NCBI GenBank assembly: GCA_964501265.1
Contig: CAZCSK010000001.1
Location: 124,001 to 188,000, forward strand
DNA: 64,000 nucleotides
From: CAZCSK01 sp964501265
GTDB lineage: Bacteria > Actinomycetota > CADDZG01 > JAHWKV01
Direction: 5' to 3'
Shown: positions 17,032 to 25,037 of the stretch, in pieces
How the letters are laid out: each line of letters begins with the position of its first letter
Position numbering within the stretch: position 1 is the first letter of the stretch
Notes under the pieces: generated by a model
Seen by the model: only the letters and a program-made list of their open reading frames with translations
Database searches by the model: none
What the model was told of the DNA's origin: nothing
Program-made: the position numbers and the translations under genes

Positions 17032-17523
17032 ATGGAGCCGTCCGTCGACTCGAGCGTTCTTAGGACTCGAGCCTACGCCGACTCGCGCCACCTAGCTACT
17101 CGCCGCGACATCTACAAGTACCGAACCACATCGGCCAGTCTTGGCAGCTGGGTGCTGTCGCACCTGCCCCATGACCAAGGAAGGGTGCTCGATGTCAGCT
17201 GCGGCCCTGGCATTTGGTTGGCAATGCTGGCCGAGCGCCATGCCTCTCGGGCGCTCGTGGGAATCGACCTTTCACACGGAATGCTCAAGGAGGTGGACGT
17301 TCCCGGCGCCCTGCGCTGCGTAGCCGATGCTGAGAATCTACCGCTGAGTGACACATCTTTCGACACCACGCTTTGCATTCATATGCTGTATCACGTCCCC
17401 GATGTTGACAAGGCGATTGGGGAACTTCGTCGCGTAACAGGGCCTTCCGGCGTCGTCCTTGTCGCCACGAACGGGGCCAACCATATGAGTCGCTTCAGAA
17501 GGACCTTCGTATGCCGGCAGTGA
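17032..17523 (+). CDS. class I SAM-dependent methyltransferase, C-terminally truncated
   Basis: Methyltransf_11-type protein of 163 residues. Motif I VLDVSCGPGIWL (about 51-62), acidic motif II GIDLSHGML, a PLSDTSFDTTLCIHMLYHV segment and a GVVLVATNG strand are present. Relatives with ATNGANHM here usually continue for about 100 more residues; this one stops 13 residues later, and its 3' end overlaps the next gene by 13 nt. This suggests loss of the C-terminal part by a junction event, so activity is doubtful. GAAAGG is upstream of the ATG. Confidence 0.7.
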   Translation: MEPSVDSSVLRTRAYADSRHLATRRDIYKYRTTSASLGSWVLSHLPHDQGRVLDVSCGPGIWLAMLAERHASRALVGIDLSHGMLKEVDVPGALRCVADAENLPLSDTSFDTTLCIHMLYHVPDVDKAIGELRRVTGPSGVVLVATNGANHMSRFRRTFVCRQ

Positions 17524-18206
17524 CTCAGGCCGTGATCCTCGCTGGGGGTCAAGCGACTCGCATGCGCCCCTATACCGACGATCGGCCCAAAGCGATGGTC
17601 GATGTTGGCGGCGCCCCGATCATCGAGCACCAGATCAAATGGCTGGCATCAAACGGGGTTACTCAGATCGTCATCAGCTGCGGATACAAGGCAGACGTGA
17701 TCAAGTCCTATCTCGGCGATGGTTCGCACGTCGGCGTGCAGGCGACATACGCAGTTGAGGACGAACCGCTCGGACGCGGTGGTGGACTCAAATTCGCTTC
17801 TCGTTTGTTGGCGAAACCCGAAGGTATATGGCTCGCGATCAACGGCGACGTTCTTGCTCGGTTTTCCACAGACGACTTAGTAGCGCAGCACGAAACACTC
17901 GACGTAACCGCGACGATTGCACTTGCCCAATACCGAACGACCTGGGGCATCGCCGAACTGGACGGAGACCTCATTCGCGGCTTCACGCAGAGCCCGTCGC
18001 TGCCCTATTGGATCAACGCGGGCATCTATTGCTTCGACCCGTCATTTGCGGAGCTTCTCCCCGAAGTTGGAGACCACGAGAATTCCACATTCCCCGAACT
18101 TGCGGCCGCGGGAAAACTGGGGGCCTACCGCATTGACGGATACTGGCGCGGAATCGACACCGCCAAAGACATCAAGGAAGCGACCCAGGAGCTTGAGAAT
18201 CTCTAG
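17511..18206 (+). CDS. NDP-sugar pyrophosphorylase-like nucleotidyltransferase
   Basis: A 231-residue nucleotidyltransferase of the sugar-phosphate type, which forms NDP-sugars from NTP and sugar-1-phosphate. The signature GGQATRMRPYTDDRPKAM (about 12-29), the INGDVLARF metal-binding Asp region and WINAGIYCFDP are typical. It lacks the C-terminal beta-helix of larger enzymes. Its start lies inside the 3' end of the truncated methyltransferase. The specific sugar, possibly mannose-1-phosphate or glucose-1-phosphate, cannot be told. Confidence 0.85.
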   Translation: MPAVTQAVILAGGQATRMRPYTDDRPKAMVDVGGAPIIEHQIKWLASNGVTQIVISCGYKADVIKSYLGDGSHVGVQATYAVEDEPLGRGGGLKFASRLLAKPEGIWLAINGDVLARFSTDDLVAQHETLDVTATIALAQYRTTWGIAELDGDLIRGFTQSPSLPYWINAGIYCFDPSFAELLPEVGDHENSTFPELAAAGKLGAYRIDGYWRGIDTAKDIKEATQELENL

Positions 18207-18231
18207 GAACATGCGCATCGCGTCCGCCCTA

Positions 18232-18237
18232 TAAACT
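18232..18237 (+). promoter_or_regulatory. -10 element (TAAACT) of a leaderless promoter for the carboxyltransferase gene
   Basis: TAAACT lies 7 nt before GTG 18245, with no Shine-Dalgarno sequence. This supports GTG 18245 as the translational start and a leaderless transcript. Confidence 0.5.
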
Positions 18238-18244
18238 GATCGCC

Positions 18245-19864
18245 GTGGCAAAGAAACTAAAGGACGAATCGAAGGCGGCGCTCCGCGGGGAGGGGACGCT
18301 CGACTCCCACAAGATCTCTCCCGAGACCCGGCTCGATCAGGTGCGCGACGCGAAGGCCGAGTCCCTATTGGGTGGAGGCGAGGCGCGAATCGCTCGGCAG
18401 CATGCCGGAGGCAAACTCACCGCCCGCGAACGCCTTGAGAAGTTGCTCGACGCTGGCTCTTTCGTTGAAACCGACGCGCTCGCCCGCCACCGAGCCAAGG
18501 GTTTCGGGATCGAAGAGCGCCGCCCATACGGCGATGGCGTGGTTACTGGATGGGGAACCGTCGACGGACGCAAGGTCTTCGTTTTCTCACAGGACTTCAC
18601 CGTCGAGGGTGGGTCGCTTGGCGAGGTCATGTCGGAAAAGATCTGCAAAGTGATGGATCTCGCGCTGGCAACCGGCGCCCCTGTCATCGGATTGGGCGAT
18701 TCGGGCGGAGCCCGAATCCAGGAGGGGGCCCCCTCGCTGGCTGGATACGGATACATCTTCGACCGCAATGTCCGATCGTCGGGGGTCATCCCTCAGATCT
18801 CGGTGATACTCGGCCCCTGCGCGGGGGGCGCGGTCTACTCCCCCGCAATCACCGACTTTATTTTTATGAGCGAAGGTACATCGCACATGGCCATCACCGG
18901 CCCCGAAGTTATCAAAGCCGTAACGGGCGAGGAGGTCACGCTGGAGGAACTGGGTGGGGCCATGACTCACGCATCGCGATCGGGAGTGGCACACTTTGTC
19001 GGCGCAGACGAAGAACAGACCTTGGCGATGGTGCGGTATCTATTGAGTTTTATCCCGTCCAACAATCTGGACGACCCGCCCTACTTCCCGCCCACCGATG
19101 ATCCAAACCGCACCGAGCAGCGGCTACTGGAGCTGATGCCCGACACATCCAACAAGCCCTACGACATGCACGAGGTCATCCGTCTTGTCTTTGACGACGG
19201 TGAATTCTTCGAGGTGTTCCCTCACTGGGCTGGCAACATCCTCACCGGATTTTCAAGACTCAACGGACATTCCGTGGGCATCGTAGCCAACCAACCTGCG
19301 GTCCTGGCCGGAACACTCGACATCAACGCGTCGCTGAAAGCTGCGCGCTTCGTGAGGTTTTGCGATGCATTCAACATCCCCTTGATTGTCCTCGTGGATG
19401 TACCTGGATTTCTTCCAGGAGTCACTCAGGAGCATTCGGGGATCATCCGCCACGGTGCAAAGTTGCTTTATGCATTCACCGAGGCCACGGTTCCTCGGCT
19501 TACTGTGATCACCCGCAAAGCTTTCGGCGGCGCCTACTTAGTCATGAACTCAAAACACATTCGCGCCGACGTGAGCTTCGCATGGCCGACCGCCGAGATC
19601 GCAGTGATGGGGGCCGAAGGGGCAGTCAACATCGTGTTCCGCAAGGAGCTGGCGGAATCAGAGAATCCGGATGAGTTGCGCGCCGAGTTGCTCGCCGACT
19701 ACACGGCCAAACTCTTCAACCCATTCGTCGCCGCTGAGCGCGGCTACGTCGACGACATCATCGAACCGCAGGAAACTCGTCCACGCTTGATCCAAGCTCT
19801 CGAAGCTCTTCGGAACAAGCGCGAAACGTTGCCGCCTCGCAAGCACGGAAATATCCCGCTGTGA
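18245..19864 (+). CDS. pccB: propionyl-CoA/acyl-CoA carboxylase carboxyltransferase (beta) subunit
   Basis: The beta subunit moves CO2 from carboxybiotin to propionyl-CoA (giving methylmalonyl-CoA) or related acyl-CoAs. It has 539 residues in two crotonase-fold halves. The oxyanion and biotin regions GLGDSGGARIQEG, SVILGPCAGGAVYSPA and FGGAYLVMNSKHI are visible. The residue that discriminates acyl chains (Asp422 in Streptomyces PccB, Ile in AccB) is Leu432 here, so a wider acyl range than a strict PccB is possible. It overlaps the epsilon-like gene by 4 nt. The biotin-carrying subunit is likely the one at 50984-52723 or 39962-41860. Confidence 0.93.
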   Translation: MAKKLKDESKAALRGEGTLDSHKISPETRLDQVRDAKAESLLGGGEARIARQHAGGKLTARERLEKLLDAGSFVETDALARHRAKGFGIEERRPYGDGVVTGWGTVDGRKVFVFSQDFTVEGGSLGEVMSEKICKVMDLALATGAPVIGLGDSGGARIQEGAPSLAGYGYIFDRNVRSSGVIPQISVILGPCAGGAVYSPAITDFIFMSEGTSHMAITGPEVIKAVTGEEVTLEELGGAMTHASRSGVAHFVGADEEQTLAMVRYLLSFIPSNNLDDPPYFPPTDDPNRTEQRLLELMPDTSNKPYDMHEVIRLVFDDGEFFEVFPHWAGNILTGFSRLNGHSVGIVANQPAVLAGTLDINASLKAARFVRFCDAFNIPLIVLVDVPGFLPGVTQEHSGIIRHGAKLLYAFTEATVPRLTVITRKAFGGAYLVMNSKHIRADVSFAWPTAEIAVMGAEGAVNIVFRKELAESENPDELRAELLADYTAKLFNPFVAAERGYVDDIIEPQETRPRLIQALEALRNKRETLPPRKHGNIPL

Positions 19865-20130
19865 GCGAGATCGGCGACTACTCGATTCAGGGCACACCTA
19901 CCCCGACTGAGGAAGCACTGGTGCTTGCGGCGCTCGAGCGGATGCTGCGAGAGGAAGCGGAGCGCGCTCGCCCTTCCAGATGGAAACTCGCGGGCCGCGC
20001 CGCATCGCTTCGTGTAGGCGTGACTGAGCTAAGGCATAGGTTCGGGTCCGAGACTTGGGGTGCGAGCAGAACCCTTTCGTGGAGCGGCGAGTCCACTCTC
20101 GACTTCCACGGCCGCGGCGACTCCCGCTAG
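19861..20130 (+). CDS. acyl-CoA carboxylase epsilon-like subunit
   Basis: A small 89-residue protein starting at a GTG that overlaps the pccB stop (GTGA). The segment GTPTPTEEALVLAALERMLREEAER followed by a basic, Trp-containing tail matches the layout of actinobacterial epsilon subunits (P-T-x-E-E..A-LxA then RSxW), which bind beta-subunit rings and stimulate carboxylation. Sequence similarity in this family is weak, so position next to pccB is the strongest evidence. The tail is longer than usual. Confidence 0.65.
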   Translation: MSEIGDYSIQGTPTPTEEALVLAALERMLREEAERARPSRWKLAGRAASLRVGVTELRHRFGSETWGASRTLSWSGESTLDFHGRGDSR

Positions 20131-20157
20131 ACGCCCGCCAACCCCTCCTTGGTTCGC

Positions 20158-21927
20158 TTAGTAGGTGTGGAAACCTCGGCCTGATTTGCGGCCCAAGTAG
20201 CCCGCGGTCACCATGTGCTCCAGGAGGGGGGCTGGCGCGTAGGCTGGTTCTCGAAACTCGGTGTGCATCGACTTCATGATCTCTAGCGTGACATCCAAAC
20301 CCACCAGATCCACGAGGGCAAGCGGGCCCATTGGGTGACGGCAGCCGAGCTTCATCGCCGTGTCGATGTCCTCTGCCGTCGCGTAACCCTGCTCCATCAT
20401 CTTGACCGCATCGTTTAGATAAGGAAACAGAAGGCGGTTGACGATGAAACCGGCCCGGTCTTCGCAGAAGACCGGATGTTTGCCGACTCGTTCGACAAAG
20501 GCTCTCGCGTCTGCCAACGTCTGGGGAGACGTCGCAACGGTGCGGACTAGTTCGACCAACCCCATGAGCGTTGCAGGGTTGAAAAAGTGAATGCCGAGGA
20601 CGCTCTGTGGCCGCGAAGTGGCCGAAGCAAGTTCAACGACCGAGAGTGATGAAGTTCCTGTACCTAGGACTGCAGAATCCTTCGCGACGCGATCAATCTC
20701 GCGGAAGATGGCGGTCTTGAGTTCAAGGTCTTCAGCCACCGACTCTATGATCACGTCGCATTCCGAAAGAGCGTCGAAGTCCGTTTCCCAAGTTACGCGT
20801 GCGAGGAGTGAGTCGCGCTCGGCTTCGGTCATCTTTTTCTTCTCCACCGCCTTTGCCGCCGACCGACCCAGGGCACCTTCGGCACGCTTCAGCGCGTCGT
20901 CGCTTCGGCCCCGGCAGACGACGTCGAGACCAGCCTTCGCTGCAACTTCCACGAGCCCGGCTCCCATCTGCCCGGTCCCGACAATGCCGACCTTTTTTAC
21001 TTCCGAAGACGGCTCGGGCAGCGCGAGCACTCTTCCGGAGCGGCCGTCGGAAACGGTCTTGGGCGAGTCTGGCTCCTCGTAGGTATAGAAACCCTTGCCA
21101 GCCTTACGTCCCAGATATCGCGCCGACACCAAATGACGGAACGCCGGCGAGGGCGCGTAACGAATCTCGGGAAACTGGCGGTAGAGCGATTCCAGAATCT
21201 CCGCGCAAGAATCCAACCCGACAAGATCCAACAACGCGAGTGGCCCCATGGGATGTCCTGCGCCCAGTCGCATCGCGGCGTCGATGTCCTCACGGGAAGC
21301 GAATCCTGCCTCCAACAACTTGACCGCCTCGTTGAGATAAGGGAATAACAAAAGGTTCGCGATGAATCCCGCGCGGTCGCGGCATACCACCGGAGTCTTG
21401 CCAAGGCTCTTAACAAACTCGGCCGCGGCCTCAACGGCTTCGGGTGAGGAAGTGACGGTCTGGACGAGTTCAACTAATTCCATCACCGGAGCCGGATTGA
21501 AGAAGTGAACTCCCAGTACGCGGTTGGGACGGCCGGTTGTCACTCCCAACTCGATGACCGGCAGGGACGATGTGTTTGTCGCGATTATCGCCTCGGGCCC
21601 CAGGACGGAATCGAGCTTTTGGAACACTTCTCTTTTGGCTTCCAGGAACTCCGGCACTGCTTCTATCACCAATTCGCATCCGGCAAGATCGTCCAAACTC
21701 GTGGTCCCGCTGATGTTGGCTAGAGTCTTGGACCGCTCGTCGGAGGTGATCTTGCTACGGTTCAGGGCCCTGGAAAGGGAATGGTCGATACGATCCCGGC
21801 CGGCCTCAACGCGTGACGGATCGACCTCGCGGAAGATCACCTTGTAGCCCGCCCTTGCGACTACCTCGCATATCCCTGAGCCCATCGTGCCGCAACCAAC
21901 GACACCAACAGTACGGATCTCGGTCAC
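20158..21927 (-). CDS. 3-hydroxyacyl-CoA dehydrogenase, duplicated (two complete domains)
   Basis: NAD(P)-dependent oxidation of 3-hydroxyacyl-CoA, or the reverse reduction of acetoacetyl-CoA. The 589-residue protein is an internal duplication: copy 1 about residues 5-285 (VGVVGCGTMGSG; HFFNPAPVMELVE; HPMGPLALLDLVGLD) and copy 2 about 300-589 (VGIVGTGQMGAG; HFFNPATLMGLVE; HPMGPLALVDLVGLD). Both keep the nucleotide-binding glycines and the His of HFFNP. In copy 2 the Asn of the usual TNTSS is replaced (GTGTSS). Start GTG 21927 is supported by TATATT 6 nt upstream; the longer open frame upstream is not coding. Likely supplies 3-hydroxybutyryl-CoA toward crotonyl-CoA. Confidence 0.9.
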   Translation of the reverse strand: MTEIRTVGVVGCGTMGSGICEVVARAGYKVIFREVDPSRVEAGRDRIDHSLSRALNRSKITSDERSKTLANISGTTSLDDLAGCELVIEAVPEFLEAKREVFQKLDSVLGPEAIIATNTSSLPVIELGVTTGRPNRVLGVHFFNPAPVMELVELVQTVTSSPEAVEAAAEFVKSLGKTPVVCRDRAGFIANLLLFPYLNEAVKLLEAGFASREDIDAAMRLGAGHPMGPLALLDLVGLDSCAEILESLYRQFPEIRYAPSPAFRHLVSARYLGRKAGKGFYTYEEPDSPKTVSDGRSGRVLALPEPSSEVKKVGIVGTGQMGAGLVEVAAKAGLDVVCRGRSDDALKRAEGALGRSAAKAVEKKKMTEAERDSLLARVTWETDFDALSECDVIIESVAEDLELKTAIFREIDRVAKDSAVLGTGTSSLSVVELASATSRPQSVLGIHFFNPATLMGLVELVRTVATSPQTLADARAFVERVGKHPVFCEDRAGFIVNRLLFPYLNDAVKMMEQGYATAEDIDTAMKLGCRHPMGPLALVDLVGLDVTLEIMKSMHTEFREPAYAPAPLLEHMVTAGYLGRKSGRGFHTY

Positions 21928-21933
21928 GGGCAC

Positions 21934-21939
21934 AATATA
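21934..21939 (-). promoter_or_regulatory. -10 element (TATATT) of a leaderless promoter for the hydroxyacyl-CoA dehydrogenase
   Basis: On the minus strand TATATT is followed by GTGCCC and the start GTG at 21927, a 6-nt spacing. It is only 5 bp from the -10 element of the divergent aminotransferase gene. Confidence 0.5.
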
Positions 21940-21944
21940 GCCGG

Positions 21945-21950
21945 TAACAT
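21945..21950 (+). promoter_or_regulatory. -10 element (TAACAT) of a leaderless promoter for the aminotransferase-ecm pair
   Basis: TAACAT lies 7 nt before ATG 21958 and no Shine-Dalgarno sequence is present. The two divergent start codons are only 30 bp apart, so each promoter's -35 region must fall inside or beside the opposite gene. Confidence 0.45.
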
Positions 21951-21957
21951 CTGACCC

Positions 21958-23055
21958 ATGATCGATCCACGGGACCTGCCGGAACTTCCGGCCCTCATGA
22001 TCGCCGGCCCGGGCGAACTGCGCGATGACGATCTGAAAGTTCTCGGCCATCAGGTTCTTGCGCACTATGGTGAAACCTGGACCGCACTTCACGACGAGAC
22101 CATCGATGCAATCTCGCACCTGCTGGGTGCAGGCGGTGGCACTTATCTCGTTCCGGGAAGCGGAACCACCGGGGTCGAAATGGGTATCCGAAATGTCTTT
22201 GGTCCGGGGCAAAAAGTTGTCATACCTAACTCAGGCTTCTTTGGCTTTCGTTTAGTTGAGATTGCCAGAGCTGTTGGGCTCGAGGTTCGCGAGGTGCCGG
22301 TCGAAGTCGGCGAGCCCGTCGATGTAAACCTCATCGCCGAGGCGGCAGTTGGCGCCGACGGCGTGATATCGGTCCACGTCGACACATCCACCGGTGTTCG
22401 TCACCCTATCGGCGAGATCGCAAAAGCTGCGCACACAGCCGGAGGACTCTTCATGGTCGACGCGATTGCATCTGCTGGAGGTGAGGTCATCGATGTTGAA
22501 GCTATGGGCATCGACCTGCTCGTGACCGGCTCGCAAAAGGGCCTTGAAGCGCCGCCCGGGCTGGCCGTTGTATGCCTCAGCAACGCCGGCAAAGAGGCGA
22601 TCGCGAATCGGACCTTTTCTACCTTGAGTTGGTATCTAGACATTGCAGTGTGGGACAGGTTCAGAACGGACTGGGGGGCCTGGCATCCTCATCCCGTAAC
22701 CATGCCCACCAACGTCGTCCTCGCGCTCGCGTCGAGCGTGAAACGCATCACCGAGTTCGGCGGAGGCGATTGGATCGAGGCCCGCGCTGCCTTGGCAAAG
22801 CGTTGCCGCGAGGGGCTAGCGGAATTGGGCCTTTCTCCGGTGCCAGTGCCGGGCGCTGAAGCCAATCTGATCGTCGTAGCCTGGGCGGATGATCCCGACA
22901 AGATTATTCAAGCCCTAAAACGGGAAGGAATCATGATCGGCGGAGGCCTCGGTCCGACCGCCGGCAAGTCGATCAGGATCGGGCTGATGGGGAAGAACGC
23001 GACCGAAGAGATGGCCGACAAGGCGCTGGGGATCATCGCCGACTCATTCAAATGA
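21958..23055 (+). CDS. class V aminotransferase, alanine/serine-glyoxylate type
   Basis: PLP enzyme of 365 residues in the alanine-glyoxylate/serine-glyoxylate aminotransferase group. ALMIAGPGE at the start, GTYLVPGSGTTGVEMGIRN for the PLP phosphate, VDAIASAGGE with the pyridine-binding Asp, and TGSQKGLEAPPGL with the Schiff-base Lys (about residue 190) are visible. It overlaps the ethylmalonyl-CoA mutase gene by 4 nt (ATGA). Because the ethylmalonyl-CoA pathway releases glyoxylate, coupling to a glyoxylate transaminase makes metabolic sense; this is inference. Serine-pyruvate aminotransferase is an alternative. Confidence 0.88.
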   Translation: MIDPRDLPELPALMIAGPGELRDDDLKVLGHQVLAHYGETWTALHDETIDAISHLLGAGGGTYLVPGSGTTGVEMGIRNVFGPGQKVVIPNSGFFGFRLVEIARAVGLEVREVPVEVGEPVDVNLIAEAAVGADGVISVHVDTSTGVRHPIGEIAKAAHTAGGLFMVDAIASAGGEVIDVEAMGIDLLVTGSQKGLEAPPGLAVVCLSNAGKEAIANRTFSTLSWYLDIAVWDRFRTDWGAWHPHPVTMPTNVVLALASSVKRITEFGGGDWIEARAALAKRCREGLAELGLSPVPVPGAEANLIVVAWADDPDKIIQALKREGIMIGGGLGPTAGKSIRIGLMGKNATEEMADKALGIIADSFK

Positions 23056-25037
23056 CCGAGCGGGACCGGCCGTGGTTGATGCGGACTTACGGGGGACATA
23101 CTTCGGCTAAAGCAAGCAACGCTCTTTACCACACCAACTTGGCCAACGGCCAGACCGGACTCTCGGTCGCCTTCGATCTCCCAACACAAACCGGTTACGA
23201 CGCGGACCACATCATGGCCCGAGGCGAAGTCGGCAAAGTCGGCGTTCCGATCAAGCACATCGGCGACATGCGCACGCTTTTCGAGGGAATACCTCTGGAC
23301 ACATCCAATACTTCAATGACCATTAATGCGACGGCGATGTGGCTGCTTGCGCTTTACGTTGCGGTGGCCGACGAGCAAGGTGCGGACCGCGCCACTCTTG
23401 CGGGAACTACTCAGAACGACATCTTGAAGGAATACCTGGCGCGCGGCACCTACATCTTCCCTCCGGGGCCCTCGATGCGACTCACTGTCGACATGGTCAC
23501 GTGGACTCTTCGAAACACGCCTAAGTGGAATCCGATCAACATTTGCTCGTATCACTTGCAGGAGGCCGCCGCGACTCCCGTGCAGGAACTGGCCTACACA
23601 ATGGCCAACGCCATCGCAGTGCTCGATGCGGTGAAAGACACCGGGCGGGTATCCGACGAAGAGTTAGGGCGCCTCGTGGGGCGCATTTCTTTCTTCTGTA
23701 ACGCCGGCATACGGATAGTCGAAGAGATCTGCAAGATGCGAGCCTTCACCAGGATGTGGGATCAAATCACGTTGGATCGTTACGCGGTGACCGATCCGAA
23801 GTTCCGCAGGTTCCGTTATGGAGTGCAAGTCAATTCGCTAGGACTAACGGCGTTGCAACCCGAGAACAACGTCTACCGCATTCTCCTTGAGATGTTGGCA
23901 GTTGTGGCATCGAAGGACGCCAGGGCACGTTCGGTCCAATTGCCGGCATGGAACGAGGCCTTGGGGCTTCCGAGGCCCTGGGACCAGCAGTGGTCGCTGC
24001 GAGCGCAACAGATTCTGGCAGTCGAGACAGATCTGTTGGAGTACGAAGATATCTTCGAGGGATCCGCGGTGATCGAGAAGAAAACCGCGGACTTGACGCA
24101 GGAGGCGACCGAAGAACTCAACCGCGTGCTCGAGATGGGAGGCTCGATCGAGGCCATCGGTTACATGAAAGAACAGATGGTCGCGTCGCACGCGGCCCGA
24201 CAGAGGGCAATAGAGTCAGGTGAATTGACGGTTGTTGGAATGAATGATTACCTTTCAACCGAGCCGTCGCCGCTCGAAGGGCGGACAAGCGGATCAATCC
24301 TGACCGTTGAGGCTGAAGCCGAGACGGACGAGGTTGAGGCCCTTAACCAGTGGCGGGAAACGCGAGACGGACCCCTCGTCGAGCGAGCACTCGCGGATCT
24401 CAAGAAAGCAGCTTCAACCGATGAGCAATTGATGGAGTTTTCGATCGCCGCCGCCGTCGCTGGCGTCACGACCGGCGAATGGGCGGGGGCCCTTCGCGAA
24501 GTCTTCGGTGAGTACCGGCCCCCCACCGGCGTGACCGATCGGTCGGCCGCCGGCGCGGCAACATCGGAGGCGATCACAATAGTTCGAAAGAAAGTAAGGG
24601 AAACCGCCGCATCTATAGGTGCGAAGAGATTGCGTCTGCTGGTCGCCAAACCCGGACTGGATGGTCACTCAAACGCGGCCGAGCAAGTCGCCGTGAGGGC
24701 GCGCGATGTTGGGTTCGAGGTGATCTACCAGGGAATAAGGCTGACTCCCGAGCAGATCGCGCAGGCGGCGGTGGACGAAGGTGTGCATGCGATCGGAATC
24801 TCGATACTGTCGGGTGCCCACAACTTCTTGGTAAAAGACTTGCTCGAACGTCTGCGCGACTTGGGGCTGGACCCGTCTAAGGTTCCGTTGATAGTTGGCG
24901 GTGTGATTCCGCCCGAAGACGAAAAACGGTTGCTCGACTCGGGCGTTGTGCGGGTCTACACGCCGCGAAACTACGACCTGACTCAGGCCATGGGCGAAAT
25001 CGCGGATCTCATTGCGACAAGCGCGGGGCAGGCTTAG
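23052..25037 (+). CDS. ecm: ethylmalonyl-CoA mutase (fused B12-binding domain)
   Basis: Adenosylcobalamin enzyme converting (2R)-ethylmalonyl-CoA to methylsuccinyl-CoA. The 661-residue protein has the mutase barrel (about 5-520) and a cobalamin-binding domain (about 527-655). It closely follows what I recall of alphaproteobacterial Ecm, starting with PWLMRTYGGHTSAKASNALY and containing NNVYRILLEMLAV and LPAWNEALGLPRPWDQQW, more than it follows methylmalonyl-CoA mutase. Y13, R131 and H168 have the spacing of active-site Tyr89, Arg207 and His244. The cobalamin motif reads D537-G-H539-S-N-A542, with Ala where DxHxxG has Gly. It is coupled to the aminotransferase upstream and its stop overlaps the convergent gene. 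Confidence 0.92.
   Translation: MTERDRPWLMRTYGGHTSAKASNALYHTNLANGQTGLSVAFDLPTQTGYDADHIMARGEVGKVGVPIKHIGDMRTLFEGIPLDTSNTSMTINATAMWLLALYVAVADEQGADRATLAGTTQNDILKEYLARGTYIFPPGPSMRLTVDMVTWTLRNTPKWNPINICSYHLQEAAATPVQELAYTMANAIAVLDAVKDTGRVSDEELGRLVGRISFFCNAGIRIVEEICKMRAFTRMWDQITLDRYAVTDPKFRRFRYGVQVNSLGLTALQPENNVYRILLEMLAVVASKDARARSVQLPAWNEALGLPRPWDQQWSLRAQQILAVETDLLEYEDIFEGSAVIEKKTADLTQEATEELNRVLEMGGSIEAIGYMKEQMVASHAARQRAIESGELTVVGMNDYLSTEPSPLEGRTSGSILTVEAEAETDEVEALNQWRETRDGPLVERALADLKKAASTDEQLMEFSIAAAVAGVTTGEWAGALREVFGEYRPPTGVTDRSAAGAATSEAITIVRKKVRETAASIGAKRLRLLVAKPGLDGHSNAAEQVAVRARDVGFEVIYQGIRLTPEQIAQAAVDEGVHAIGISILSGAHNFLVKDLLERLRDLGLDPSKVPLIVGGVIPPEDEKRLLDSGVVRVYTPRNYDLTQAMGEIADLIATSAGQA

Noticed and set aside
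21928..22212. N-terminal extension of the hydroxyacyl-CoA dehydrogenase frame
   Set aside because: It runs antisense through the aminotransferase gene. The NAD-binding fold starts right after GTG 21927.
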